Source of the DNA: Pusillibacter faecalis
GTDB lineage: Bacteria; Bacillota; Clostridia; Oscillospirales; Oscillospiraceae
DNA: 64,000 bases
Assembly: GCF_018408705.1 (NCBI RefSeq)
Contig: NZ_AP023420.1
Location: forward strand, 682,001-746,000
Direction: 5' to 3'
Below are positions 49,580 through 57,550 of the stretch, piece after piece. The notes below the pieces were generated by a model. It had not been told where the DNA came from, did no database searches, and saw only the letters and a list, made by a program, of their open reading frames with translations. Each line of letters opens with the position of its first letter. Position 1 is the first letter of the stretch. Made by a program: the position numbers and the translations under genes.

Positions 49580-50037
49580 ATCGACCGCCTCCTCAAATCC
49601 CCTTCATAGAAAATGGTTTCGACATCTCGATACCCAAACACGTGGTATCTTTTCCATGCTCTTTTGAACGGGAAATTAAATATTCTGCACCACTCAGACA
49701 AACATTTTTCTTCCCCATTTATTTTGATTCTGATGTTTGTCGTTTTGTTTTGCGCTTGTAACGCATACGGAATAATAGTGCAGTTTTCAGGAGAATATCC
49801 CTTATTTACATCGATGCGTTCAATAGTCAATCCGGGTCTCCACCCGTTTTTTACTGCCCATCCGATAAACACCTGGGAGTCCATCCATTCTTCGCACAAG
49901 GTTATTCCTCGTTCTCCGTAAGAATAGAACCGTTGCGACTTTGGGTTTGAACACCTGTTCTTCATGTTCCACCAAGAGTTATAAATTTTCTTGTAATCTG
50001 TTTCGCTTAATCCAAACGGGTTCTTTCTCCACTGCAC
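49573..50037 (-). CDS. HNH-type homing endonuclease-like protein
   Basis: A 154-residue protein: YNSWWNMKNRCSNPKSQRFY, SYGERGITLCEEWMDSQVFI, GLTIERIDVNKGYSPENCTI, then RIKINGEEKCLSEWCRIFNF. This is a phage-type HNH-related nuclease with a C-terminal DNA-binding tail. The GTG start at 50037 has AAGGTTGGG upstream. Its stop overlaps the likely start of the tail terminator (ATAG). A/T-rich DNA and location between head-tail genes indicate insertion. Confidence 0.75.
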   Translation of the reverse strand: MQWRKNPFGLSETDYKKIYNSWWNMKNRCSNPKSQRFYSYGERGITLCEEWMDSQVFIGWAVKNGWRPGLTIERIDVNKGYSPENCTIIPYALQAQNKTTNIRIKINGEEKCLSEWCRIFNFPFKRAWKRYHVFGYRDVETIFYEGDLRRRSIS

Positions 50038-50049
50038 AAAATCCCAACC

Positions 50050-50574
50050 TTATCTCAAAACCGCTTTGGCAACTGTCAAGAGACTGTCTCTCATGGCCCT
50101 GTCCGCATTATAGAATGGCATATGCGGCTTATTGCCGTAGGAGTGTCCCCACCCCTGACCATTTTTGTCTCTTCTTATAACAAGCCTTGGATCATCTGTC
50201 GGGAACCACCAGCCATTAGGATCATCCCAATGCCCGTTCCCCGGATATGTTCCTGGGCCAAACCCAAAGTCATCATCCCATGGATGCCCACCACCATAGC
50301 GTACGCCAGCGCCAAACTCAAAGAACAATATTGCTTGCGATTCGGCGTATAGGACATACCGCCCTTCGCCTTTTTTCTCCAGTGTCAAGCTTTCAATCGT
50401 CTCACCAGAAAACACATGCCCCTGCATGACGCTGTAGGCGACAGAGTAGCCAATCTCGCTAAGCTGCTTTGCGATTTCCTCGCCAGCCCCCTCAACCTTC
50501 TTCTGGTACGCCTTAACTTCCTTCAACGCTTGGTTGATCGAGTCCATGTTCAGCTTCAGTTTGATTTTTGGCAC
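50050..50574 (-). CDS. HK97 gp10-like head-tail joining protein
   Basis: A 174-residue protein. The N-terminal half has the gp10 pattern (EVKAYQKKVEGAGEEIAKQL, FSGETIESLTLEKKGEGRYV, AILFFEFGAGVRYGGG). Then comes an insertion rich in Gly/Asp/Trp (HPWDDDFGFGPGTYPGNGHW) and a C-terminal helix (MPFYNADRAMRDSLLTVA). It acts at the head-tail interface. The GTG at 50574 is the likely start. It overlaps the preceding gene by about 60 bases. Confidence 0.8.
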   Translation of the reverse strand: MPKIKLKLNMDSINQALKEVKAYQKKVEGAGEEIAKQLSEIGYSVAYSVMQGHVFSGETIESLTLEKKGEGRYVLYAESQAILFFEFGAGVRYGGGHPWDDDFGFGPGTYPGNGHWDDPNGWWFPTDDPRLVIRRDKNGQGWGHSYGNKPHMPFYNADRAMRDSLLTVAKAVLR

Positions 50575-50992
50575 TTCGCACCGCCGCCTCAATTTCTGCC
50601 TTTCTAGCAAACAGTTTTTGTTCCGCTTCGTACTCGGAGACCTTGACTCGTTTAATAGCATACTGGACGCTGTTCTTCCATGGAGCTTTCCGCTTCACAA
50701 TGTAGTTATATGGGCCGCTGGTGTCAGCACCGTCTACCCACAAAACGGAATCTTCGTCAATTTGGCAGGTCGTGTCTGCAGTGGTTGCCGTCCGGTCATA
50801 ATCTTCCAGAGAGCCAAACTGTTCCACTTCAGAGTTTCCTTTGTTAGGGGAGACACAGAGCATAGCGGATTTCAATGAGCTGTAAATAGGGATATAACTT
50901 CCGGTTGGATTCCCATATTCATCAATGATTTCCTCTTGTCCCTCATAGAGCTTGTAGAACACAGGCTGCTGGTTACGGAGGAGACTCCTCAC
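50513..50992 (-). CDS. Head-tail connector/neck protein
   Basis: A 159-residue protein from a GTG at 50992 that overlaps the previous stop (GTGA). It reads LRNQQPVFYKLYEGQEEIID, AMLCVSPNKGNSEVEQFGSL, CQIDEDSVLWVDGADTSGPY, KRKAPWKNSVQYAIKRVKVS. The pattern is that of a head closure protein found upstream of gp10 homologues. The last 20 codons overlap the next gene in another frame. Confidence 0.7.
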   Translation of the reverse strand: MRSLLRNQQPVFYKLYEGQEEIIDEYGNPTGSYIPIYSSLKSAMLCVSPNKGNSEVEQFGSLEDYDRTATTADTTCQIDEDSVLWVDGADTSGPYNYIVKRKAPWKNSVQYAIKRVKVSEYEAEQKLFARKAEIEAAVRSAKNQTEAEHGLDQPSVEGS

Positions 50993-51315
50993 AGGGCATC
51001 CACCTCCCGAAAGGCAGCCAGCAACTTCGGGAACTGCTTGGCAAACCAGTCCACCATTTCTTCTTCCTGCGCCCATGCGGAGTTTTCCGCAAGGCCGCTT
51101 TCGTAGAGAAATGCGTGAATAATCTCATGCCGAAAGTTCTTTTTCTCTTGTAGCTCAAGGACTTTCTTACTTCCCGGCTCACCACGCTTATACTGCTTCA
51201 CCACCAGCGTTTTGATGGTTTCATCGCAGTAGCCGTCACATTCTTTCAGCCCTTCATCCTCTTCCTCTAGGATGAAATTCAGGGTGTAGTTTTCTCCAAG
51301 CACATTGACTGTCAT
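50989..51315 (-). CDS. HExxH-type metalloprotease-like phage protein
   Basis: A 108-residue protein with RHEIIHAFLYESGLAENSAW, the HExxH zinc-metalloprotease signature with a downstream Glu (EEEMVDWFAKQF). The N-terminal half is strand-rich (LGENYTLNFILEEEDEGLKE). Such small putative proteases occur in head-completion clusters of Firmicutes phages; a capsid maturation role is possible but unproven. The start at 51315 overlaps the previous stop. GGGAGGGTGACG is upstream. Confidence 0.7.
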   Translation of the reverse strand: MTVNVLGENYTLNFILEEEDEGLKECDGYCDETIKTLVVKQYKRGEPGSKKVLELQEKKNFRHEIIHAFLYESGLAENSAWAQEEEMVDWFAKQFPKLLAAFREVDAL

Positions 51316-51620
51316 CACGTCACCCTCCCGGCCAGCGGCGTCACTTCCTGCAAGAGCGATTCGGAAATCCAAGAGGACTCATATCCACGGTTTACGCCAT
51401 TTTCGTTGTGGGAAATTTCTCCTTCTGCGCCGATTTTCGCGTAGATGTCCATCGCACACCTGAACTGCAAATCCAGATATCTACGCTCTAACTCATAGGG
51501 CCATTCTTGAAATGGATAGCGTCTTGCCATAATTGCCGCCTTCGCGCTTTCAAGGCAATCCCGTAAAATGGCCTCGTCTGGCTCATTCGTTCTGAGCTTC
51601 AGCCTCGCCAGATTGTCCAT
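51315..51620 (-). CDS. Head-tail connector (gp6-like)
   Basis: A 101-residue helical protein: DNLARLKLRTNEPDEAILRD, CLESAKAAIMARRYPFQEWP, LDLQFRCAMDIYAKIGAEGE, NGVNRGYESSWISESLLQEV. This is the usual adaptor of HK97 gp6/SPP1 gp15 type that attaches to the portal. AGGAGGG precedes the ATG at 51620. Coupled to the next gene. Confidence 0.82.
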   Translation of the reverse strand: MDNLARLKLRTNEPDEAILRDCLESAKAAIMARRYPFQEWPYELERRYLDLQFRCAMDIYAKIGAEGEISHNENGVNRGYESSWISESLLQEVTPLAGRVT

Positions 51621-51798
51621 TGTCCGCCCTCCTCGGTCTTCCTGGCTTTTTCGGTACGGCGGGAGGTGGCGTCGGTTCATCCAACACCGTCCCGTGCCGT
51701 TTCATCATATCCGCGTCTTCGGCTTTGATAGAGAATGGATTTCCAGCTTCATAAAATCGTCCTCCATAGCACACGCGGTAATTTGGAATAAACTTCAT
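51583..51798 (-). CDS. Small conserved phage protein
   Basis: A 71-residue protein (MKFIPNYRVCYGGRFYEAGN, PFSIKAEDADMMKRHGTVLD) followed by a Pro/Lys/Arg-rich tail (PKKPGRPRRADNG). The compact N-terminal fold with an AT-hook-like GRPRR tail is seen between capsid and connector genes of related phages. Overlaps the connector start by 38 bases. Confidence 0.65.
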   Translation of the reverse strand: MKFIPNYRVCYGGRFYEAGNPFSIKAEDADMMKRHGTVLDEPTPPPAVPKKPGRPRRADNGQSGEAEAQNE

Positions 51799-51815
51799 GC
51801 TGCCTCCCGCTTTTC

Positions 51816-52139
51816 TTAACCTTCAAATGTAGCTCCAGAGAAGTTAAACGTCACAACGCTCTGGTTGTCTACCAAGACTTCAAAAGTATCGTTCTTGGTT
51901 ACCCGGAAAATAATGTCCGGGTCAAATTCAATGTTCTGCTTGGTAGGAGAGCCGTTTTTCTTGAAGGTCATTTTGCTCCCAGTTTTAGTCAGGTGGAAGG
52001 AAAAGTAATAGCCTTCCTGTTCGTCCAGCTCGGAACTGAACTCGGTATATCCTGTCACATGATGAAATGTACCAGTAACGGAACCATCCGCCTTGACCAT
52101 CAAATCATTGCCTACCAGTTCGGACACTTGTTTCCCCAA
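51816..52139 (-). CDS. Conserved virion-region protein
   Basis: A 107-residue beta-rich protein (LMVKADGSVTGTFHHVTGYT, GYYFSFHLTKTGSKMTFKKN, IIFRVTKNDTFEVLVDNQSV). It directly follows the major capsid gene, past a stem-loop. Possibly a capsid stabiliser or decoration. No family function known. Confidence 0.6.
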   Translation of the reverse strand: MGKQVSELVGNDLMVKADGSVTGTFHHVTGYTEFSSELDEQEGYYFSFHLTKTGSKMTFKKNGSPTKQNIEFDPDIIFRVTKNDTFEVLVDNQSVVTFNFSGATFEG

Positions 52140-52141
52140 TA

Positions 52142-52181
52142 GGGTCTGACTCGCGGGGAAAAGCGTTAAGGTGTCAGACCC
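52142..52181 (-). terminator. Stem-loop after major capsid gene
   Basis: GGGTCTGAC (52142-52150) with GTCAGACCC (52173-52181) around a 22-base loop, three bases past the capsid stop. Lacking a T-run, it may stabilise or attenuate the capsid mRNA. Confidence 0.6.
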
Positions 52182-52183
52182 GA

Positions 52184-53254
52184 TTATTCCCCCAGGACGT
52201 TGAGCACAGCCACCTCGTCCATGCGCTCGAAGGAGGGCAGGACGATTTCAGACGCAAAGGTGTTGATGTTCACGGGATGCTCCTGAAGAATACGGGTAAT
52301 CGCAACACCTGTATTCACGATGGAAACCTCTGCGCTGGAAGCTCCGCGCAGATCAGCCTCCTCGGGCGTAGTGCCATACCATGTGCCACCGAGCGCACCG
52401 TCAGGAATCAGACACACATAGCCATTGGGCACAAACGGATGTGCAACTTTACTCTCATCCCGATACTGCTTGTCGTAAATGGCAATACGCAGGCCGGAAG
52501 TAGACTCCACAACCGCCTTTACCTCAGAGTCAGTTAGATATCCCAGTGTAAGACCATTTGTACTCATATACCGCTTCATAATGGCGTCAGTTTTAGCCAT
52601 CAGATTAAAGGTATAGGAGTTCATAATGGCAACCGTCAGTTCAGTGCCAGTCTTAGAACGGATAGCGTCTTTGACCGTCTTGAACGCTGCAAAGGGATCA
52701 GCCGTAGAGGGCTTGTCCCAAGTGGCTGTATCAGTCAGTGCGGTGTAGTTAGAGGTCTTCCAGGAACCGTCCGTATCATAATTGTAGGTGTAGTTCATCC
52801 CGTTTGCTTTAATCGCAATGCCCACATTGCCGCTCTCAGGGAAAAGCAGTTGCATGATCATCCGCTCAGGAACAACATTCGCACCGTCGATCAGATCACG
52901 GGTGTCATCGAACACGCGGGCGATTACCTCGGCGGCATAGGGGTCGCTGGACTCCTGCACGCGAAGCATCTCCTGCCGGTCCTTCTCCTTGATTTTGTAA
53001 CCCTCCCGGAAAAACGGCATTTCGGTTTCCAACTTTTCAAACCCAATGCGGTCCCGGAAGGTTGCCTTTGCATCAAAAGCGGAGGGCATCAGGGACACAG
53101 GCAGACCACGGGAACCTTTTAGCCAGGATAAGTCGAGACCGGCCTTCTTGCGGGCAGGGAACAGGGTAGCACCCAGGTAAGGAATCTGATTGGAGGCAAC
53201 TTCAGTCCAGTTGGCCGCAATCGCAGCAGGGGTAAAAACTTCTCTCAAATCCAT
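52184..53254 (-). CDS. Major capsid protein (gpE-like)
   Basis: A 356-residue protein matching the lambda gpE-type capsid family: DLREVFTPAAIAANWTEVAS, TLFPARKKAGLDLSWLKGSR, MPFFREGYKIKEKDRQEMLR, VPERMIMQLLFPESGNVGIA, GYVCLIPDGALGGTWYGTTP, VLPSFERMDEVAVLNVLG. AAGGAGGCG precedes the ATG. It forms the icosahedral shell. The order scaffold-decoration-capsid is canonical. Confidence 0.92.
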   Translation of the reverse strand: MDLREVFTPAAIAANWTEVASNQIPYLGATLFPARKKAGLDLSWLKGSRGLPVSLMPSAFDAKATFRDRIGFEKLETEMPFFREGYKIKEKDRQEMLRVQESSDPYAAEVIARVFDDTRDLIDGANVVPERMIMQLLFPESGNVGIAIKANGMNYTYNYDTDGSWKTSNYTALTDTATWDKPSTADPFAAFKTVKDAIRSKTGTELTVAIMNSYTFNLMAKTDAIMKRYMSTNGLTLGYLTDSEVKAVVESTSGLRIAIYDKQYRDESKVAHPFVPNGYVCLIPDGALGGTWYGTTPEEADLRGASSAEVSIVNTGVAITRILQEHPVNINTFASEIVLPSFERMDEVAVLNVLGE

Positions 53255-53267
53255 TATGTACGCCTCC

Positions 53268-53600
53268 TTACTCGTTCACGCCAATGTTGTCACGCAGGAT
53301 AATTCCTGGCACAGCAAAAGTATCGTCCAGCGTAATGCTTGCGTGAGACTCAACCTTCTTTTTGTCCACCACCCCTTGCACCAACAAAGCGCCATTGGGG
53401 TTCTTGGTCGGGTCCACATCATACAGCAGCATACCAACAGCGGTAGCATAAGAGGTGGTCGCTACTTTTTTGCCCGCAGCGGTCATGGGCATACCGGCAG
53501 GGACAGCAGCGGCTTCCGTGACACAAATGGGGATCGCCACAAAATCGTCAGCGGCCAGAATTTCAACGGTGCCACCAACAGAAGTCTTGGTAAACTTCAT
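53268..53600 (-). CDS. Head decoration protein
   Basis: A 110-residue beta-rich protein (GTVEILAADDFVAIPICVTE, GMPMTAAGKKVATTSYATAV, GMLLYDVDPTKNPNGALLVQ, GIILRDNIGVNE). Located between scaffold and capsid, as typical for decoration proteins of gpE-capsid phages. The ATG follows AAAGGAG. Confidence 0.75.
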   Translation of the reverse strand: MKFTKTSVGGTVEILAADDFVAIPICVTEAAAVPAGMPMTAAGKKVATTSYATAVGMLLYDVDPTKNPNGALLVQGVVDKKKVESHASITLDDTFAVPGIILRDNIGVNE

Positions 53601-53619
53601 CTGTTTTTCTCCTTTTCAA

Positions 53620-54189
53620 TCAAAAGTAGTGTTTCAACCCTTCGTTTGCATTTTTGAGGGCGTCGGCTCGCTGTTTGCCCAGCTTCTTGGCAAACTCCAC
53701 GGCCTCGTCTTTCTCCTCGTTCCCACCACCAGCACCAGCAGGCTTTGGGTCTTGCTTTACCAGATCAGCCCGCAGCTTCTTCTCATATGCGGCGTTGGCC
53801 TTCTGCTGGTTGGCAAAGACCCGCTCCATATCGCCGTCAAACAACGCCTCTGCTGTCTCACGGGCCAACTTCTCGTCATAACCCGGCATGGCAATATAAC
53901 GGGCGGTATGCTCGGCGATTGTGGACTTGCGCAGCAGTTCAGTGTACTTTTCCTCCAGCGCCTTGCGATCCGCGTCAGCCTGCGCCTTTGCAGCCTCGTC
54001 ATCGGTCATCTTGGATTTGAGCTGCTTGGACAGGTTGGCCGCCTCGGTAGCCTTGGCATCGAAAACTTCTTTCTTCACATAGCCGTTCAAGTCTACTGGG
54101 TCAGGCACATCAAGCCCCAGCAGGGCAGTAACCTTGTCGGCATCGCTCATTTCAGCGAAACCCTGGATGCTGTCAGTGGAAATCTTCAT
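53620..54189 (-). CDS. Capsid scaffold protein
   Basis: A 189-residue acidic helical protein: STDSIQGFAEMSDADKVTAL, a long coiled coil (KATEAANLSKQLKSKMTDDE), DRKALEEKYTELLRKSTIAE and a Gly/Asp linker. The C-terminal basic helix (FAKKLGKQRADALKNANEGL) is typical for capsid binding. It guides shell assembly and is then removed. Upstream of the decoration and capsid genes. Confidence 0.8.
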   Translation of the reverse strand: MKISTDSIQGFAEMSDADKVTALLGLDVPDPVDLNGYVKKEVFDAKATEAANLSKQLKSKMTDDEAAKAQADADRKALEEKYTELLRKSTIAEHTARYIAMPGYDEKLARETAEALFDGDMERVFANQQKANAAYEKKLRADLVKQDPKPAGAGGGNEEKDEAVEFAKKLGKQRADALKNANEGLKHYF

Positions 54190-54214
54190 GTAAATTCTCC
54201 TTTTGGGTTTTGTA

Positions 54215-54259
54215 AGTGTTCTCTCACTATGTTCTTGGGTTATTAAGCGTTCTCTCGCT
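54215..54259. repeat. Two covarying mini-hairpins in scaffold leader
   Basis: AGTGTTCTCTCACT (54215-54228) and AGCGTTCTCTCGCT (54246-54259) share the loop TTCTCT, but their 4-bp stems differ by compensated changes (AGTG/CACT against AGCG/CGCT). They lie 26-70 bases upstream of the scaffold ATG. Confidence 0.6.
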
Positions 54260-54308
54260 GTTGGGAGATTTATACCGCCCCTTCTCTGGGGCCATATTCA
54301 AACGGAGT

Positions 54309-54497
54309 TTATTCCTTCACGATTTCAAAATCAGATGGAAGAACACCGCGAATTTCAATAATTTCTCCTGTCTCTTGCACAAATTTTAGGTCATAGGAAG
54401 AAACTACCGTCCATGGTTCTTGACAAAGGTAGTATTCTTTTGTGTTCGCCTCCAACAAAAGGATTTCCCCTTCAAAGTTTCTGCACTTAATTTTCAC
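54309..54497 (-). CDS. Small phage protein
   Basis: A 62-residue protein (MKIKCRNFEGEILLLEANTK, EYYLCQEPWTVVSSYDLKFV, GVLPSDFEIVKE), a small beta-type fold. AGGAGGAAGCC before the ATG. Not recognised; lies between minor head and scaffold genes where small accessory genes are common. Confidence 0.55.
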   Translation of the reverse strand: MKIKCRNFEGEILLLEANTKEYYLCQEPWTVVSSYDLKFVQETGEIIEIRGVLPSDFEIVKE

Positions 54498-54543
54498 GGC
54501 TTCCTCCTATTTCTCTGTGGACATATTCAAACGGCTGGGCCGC

Positions 54544-54729
54544 TTAAACTTCACTTTCGCAAGTAGTCTTGCAATACGGCTCCCATACAGACGGAATACA
54601 CGGCGTAGTCTGATAGGAATAGCGAACGGGACTATCGTCCGTTTCCTCCGTTTCGGTCACGGTTCGTTTGACCAACTTCCCGTTATCGTCGTATTCCTCA
54701 ATGGTTTCCACGGTTTTTGTCTTTACCAT
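54544..54729 (-). CDS. Small phage protein
   Basis: A 61-residue protein: VKTKTVETIEEYDDNGKLVK, then RTVTETEETDDSP, the pattern of a short beta hairpin repeat, with a Cys-containing tail (WEPYCKTTCESEV). AGGAAGTTAC precedes the ATG. No function known; close to the minor head gene. Confidence 0.55.
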   Translation of the reverse strand: MVKTKTVETIEEYDDNGKLVKRTVTETEETDDSPVRYSYQTTPCIPSVWEPYCKTTCESEV

Positions 54730-54740
54730 GTAACTTCCTC

Positions 54741-55346
54741 CTATCTCACAGGTTCAAAGACACACCTACATCGCCTATGTGGCTTCGTTGGTATCGAATT
54801 GATGGAATAAATCTTCCCATTCCGCTCACGGCAAGTTGCGCACACCTTTTCGTCACCGGCAGTCACCCAGCGCACCTTTTTCACACCGGCGTCACGGTAT
54901 GCTTTCAAGGTAGATTCATCGGTCACGATGTCCCCATAGGTCGCTGTCAGGTCAGCCCAATAATGCAACCCCCGTCGAAACTCCGTTACCTTGGCCGTGC
55001 TGGAATTGATGCCCTCAGCGGTGTACTGCCTCTTGCGGTCAACATCGTTGTCATAAATGACCTTCGTCACAGCGTTGTACGCCGCCAGCAGCGCCAGCAG
55101 CCATGCTAAATCAGGCGGTTCCTCTCCGTGCGGTTCGGCCTCCTGATACCGCTCCTGCGCCAGTTCAAGAAAGACATCTTGGTTGTCCTTACGCAACTGG
55201 TCATACATCGTCTGGGTGACTTCTAGCACATTGAGTTCATCAAATCCCATCTGCGCCGCTTTGTCTTTGGCGTCCTCAAACCGCTTGACCGCCCTCCCGT
55301 TCAAAAGGTCGATGGCTTTGTCGGTGATGTCATAGTAGCCGCTCAT
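54741..55346 (-). CDS. Minor head protein (SPP1 gp7/Mu F-like)
   Basis: A 201-residue protein: YDITDKAIDLLNGRAVKRFE, RRGLHYWADLTATYGDIVTD, YRDAGVKKVRWVTAGDEKVC, CRERNGKIYSINSIPTKPHR, then RCRCVFEPVR. The C-x2-C...H..C.C pattern is the hallmark of the F-like minor head domain. It is carried in the capsid and may help DNA ejection. The start at 55346 overlaps the preceding small gene. Confidence 0.85.
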   Translation of the reverse strand: MSGYYDITDKAIDLLNGRAVKRFEDAKDKAAQMGFDELNVLEVTQTMYDQLRKDNQDVFLELAQERYQEAEPHGEEPPDLAWLLALLAAYNAVTKVIYDNDVDRKRQYTAEGINSSTAKVTEFRRGLHYWADLTATYGDIVTDESTLKAYRDAGVKKVRWVTAGDEKVCATCRERNGKIYSINSIPTKPHRRCRCVFEPVR

Positions 55347-55546
55347 TGCGTTTCCCTTCTTGACGAAACAGGAATACATAGATACAAAATGCTTCCAACA
55401 ATGTGCCCAGATAAGGTCATATTGACTCTTGCCAGCCTAATCAGTTTTAACCTCACAAAAAACCAATATATACGGCCCAATATTGGTTTTTCATACTCGA
55501 TTTCAACCGGGACTTTCAAAATCTCAATCGTCCGAGTTTTCGCCAT
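55343..55546 (-). CDS. Small phage protein, possible membrane segment
   Basis: A 67-residue protein (AKTRTIEILKVPVEIEYEKP, FFVRLKLIRLARVNMTLSGH, IVGSILYLCIPVSS). The end is moderately hydrophobic. It overlaps the portal stop by 23 bases and the minor head start by four bases. Not recognised. Confidence 0.5.
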   Translation of the reverse strand: MAKTRTIEILKVPVEIEYEKPILGRIYWFFVRLKLIRLARVNMTLSGHIVGSILYLCIPVSSRRETQ

Positions 55547-56990
55547 TTGTTCCACCCACACTCTCGCTGTGCCCAACCGCCAGTTCATCCCGCAGGCTCC
55601 GCTCCATCTTGCGTTGCTGTTCCTCGTACCAATCCATACTCATACGGTACGCAGACTCGGGGTCGCTGAATAGCCCGCTGTACTGGAACGCCAGCTTCGG
55701 ATGAATCTTGCTGTTATTCAGCATTTCCGCCAGCACTTGCGTCTTGGACTGGATGTTGGATAGGTTCTTCCGGGTGAACTCCGGCTTAATGTCGGATAGC
55801 TGCAAGCCCAAATCTCCAGTTTCCCGGCAGATATACAGCACCAATCGCAGGAATTCCCGCTCTGACCGTTCCCATGTCTTTTCCGTGTCCTTGGCCCGAC
55901 TCTCGGCAGCAGACCAGCCGTCCCGGTAAATGACTGCCTGCCCGGTGTCGCTGGTAGAAGAGCCTCCATTCCGGTTCGGCATACCGCAGATGGTCAGGTA
56001 AGCGTCCTCTAGGTCGTCCACAATGGTCTGTGTGTTGGTCTGGTTCAGCTCAGAGGCAATGCGGTAGACCTTGGCTTCCATGCCGGGCTGAACGCTCTTT
56101 ATTGTGATTGCCATACCGCCCTTTGCCAGTTCCTTGTACTGCCCATCCTCTAACTCGCAGTTTTGGAACACATCAAAGGCGTTGACAAAATCCTGAATAC
56201 TGTCCAACCTATTGGACTCAATCATATTGATAGCGTTCAGAATGGGAATAACAGGCTCAAACGCACCCATGCGGGCATCGTTGTTCACATACTCAACAAT
56301 CGGAATATATGGAATTGTGCGGGCTTCCTGCTTTGTGATCTGGCCGTTCTGCACCTCGAAATACCATTCGTGAGTGTACACACAGAAGTAGGGCTGTCCC
56401 TCCTCGTCCACCTGTTCCAGCACCCCGGCGACCTTTTTCTGCCCCACACCACTATGATAGATGCAGAACGCCGCTCTTGGGTCAAGGGTATATATGGATG
56501 CCGGGGACCCGTCTTCCTCTCCGGCTTCGTCAGTGAGGACCATGCGGGCCGCAACACCGCAGATGTGCATCCAATCTGCCAGCTCTTTGTCGAGAGTGTC
56601 TTTGCTTTCGGCCCGCATATATTCATTCAATGTATTCACATTAGAAGAAATATCCTCTTCTCCACCGTTGGACACATAGCGGATTGGGCCATCCAGGAGG
56701 TAAGCAGACTTGAAGACCACGATTTCGTTCGCCCGGTTAATCATCACTTTGTTGTTGATCTCCGGGCGGACGATTTTATCTTTCAGTCGAATATCCTGTT
56801 TGCCTCTGTAATAGTCATACAAATAGGACATTTCCGCCCTGTTGATGCGATGCACGGCCAGTGCCTTGCCAAGCACCTCCACCACGTTTTCCGGGGTGAC
56901 TCTCTTTTTCGCGGTGTAGATTTTACGCCGACCCGTCAAACCATTGACCGGCCACTCAGATATAGCCCGAACAGTATCGTTTTCCGTCAC
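55524..56990 (-). CDS. Portal protein (SPP1 gp6-like)
   Basis: A 488-residue protein from a GTG at 56990 preceded by GGAGGTGA. The family motifs are YYRGKQDIRLKDKIVRPEIN, MINRANEIVVFKSAYLLDGP, VYTHEWYFEVQNGQITKQEA, IPILNAINMIESNRLDSIQD, CGMPNRNGGSSTSDTGQAVI and FRKNLSNIQSKTQVLAEML-like helices (SNIQSKTQVLAEMLNNSKIH). It forms the twelve-part ring through which DNA enters and leaves. The last 100 bases overlap small genes; the leader holds GGCACT repeats. Confidence 0.92.
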   Translation of the reverse strand: MTENDTVRAISEWPVNGLTGRRKIYTAKKRVTPENVVEVLGKALAVHRINRAEMSYLYDYYRGKQDIRLKDKIVRPEINNKVMINRANEIVVFKSAYLLDGPIRYVSNGGEEDISSNVNTLNEYMRAESKDTLDKELADWMHICGVAARMVLTDEAGEEDGSPASIYTLDPRAAFCIYHSGVGQKKVAGVLEQVDEEGQPYFCVYTHEWYFEVQNGQITKQEARTIPYIPIVEYVNNDARMGAFEPVIPILNAINMIESNRLDSIQDFVNAFDVFQNCELEDGQYKELAKGGMAITIKSVQPGMEAKVYRIASELNQTNTQTIVDDLEDAYLTICGMPNRNGGSSTSDTGQAVIYRDGWSAAESRAKDTEKTWERSEREFLRLVLYICRETGDLGLQLSDIKPEFTRKNLSNIQSKTQVLAEMLNNSKIHPKLAFQYSGLFSDPESAYRMSMDWYEEQQRKMERSLRDELAVGHSESVGGTNGENSDD

Positions 56991-57015
56991 CTTGTCACCT
57001 CCAGACAAACAAAAA

Positions 57016-57098
57016 AGTGCCAAGAACAGACCCGTATAAGGTCTACTCTCGGCACTCGGCACGCTTCGTCCAGGCGTCGCCCGGAGGCACTTGGCACT
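57016..57098. repeat. GGCACT repeat copies in portal leader
   Basis: Units at 57051, 57058 (GGCACG), 57086 and 57093, with 7-base steps inside each pair. An inverted copy AGTGCC at 57016 can pair with GGCACT at 57051 over an inner AGACC/GGTCT stem. They lie 26-108 bases upstream of the portal GTG. Confidence 0.85.
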
Positions 57099-57111
57099 AA
57101 ACTATATATTT

Positions 57112-57279
57112 TCAGGCGCTTATATCGCCCTTCAACTCAATCTTGATGTTTTTCTTGCAAGCCTTGCAATATGGGTAAACTATGCCCGTTGTTTTGCTAT
57201 CCACTTGCATCAAAAGCCGCCCTTTTCCATGATTGATACCAGCAGCGGCACAAACAGGACAGTAAATATCCATTTTCAT
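57112..57279 (-). CDS. Com-like zinc-finger protein
   Basis: A 55-residue protein with two Cys pairs, IYCPVCAAAGINHGKG and YPYCKACKKNIKIE, resembling Mu Com-type translational regulators found next to phage head genes. AAAGGAGTCGCC is upstream of the ATG; MKMDIYC is the start. It may regulate expression or bind RNA; no direct evidence. Confidence 0.65.
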   Translation of the reverse strand: MKMDIYCPVCAAAGINHGKGRLLMQVDSKTTGIVYPYCKACKKNIKIELKGDISA

Positions 57280-57299
57280 TCAGTGGGCGACTCCTTTCA

Positions 57300-57545
57300 C
57301 GATCTTTCCCCGCCCCCGTCTCGTGCAACTGCGGGGCGGCATATTTGAGCGGGTGAGGATTTGCACCTCACATGGCCGACATTCCTACAAGCGCCCTCCG
57401 GTTTTATGAGCCACTACGGCACCCCGGCAACTATTCGGCCTTATGATATAATCGTCTACTATTGCTGGCAATCGCACCAGCTTTACCACAATTAGTGTCT
57501 ATTCCGCCACCGCTCAATAGTATGTAATCCGCTATGCGGTATCAC
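57300..57545. other. Non-coding stretch with a tRNA-like T-arm
   Basis: About 250 bases without a gene. On the minus strand TGAGG TGCAAAT CCTCA (57354-57370) resembles a tRNA T-arm. The expected acceptor partner for CCCGCTC is not found about 48 bases upstream, so no tRNA is called. The A/T-rich part (57440-57545) holds no clear promoter. Confidence 0.4.
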
Positions 57546-57550
57546 ACCGT

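Noticed and set aside
57347..57424. Possible second tRNA on the minus strand
   Set aside because: The T-arm is acceptable (TGAGG TGCAAAT CCTCA), but no acceptor partner for CCCGCTC and no consistent D or anticodon arms were found.
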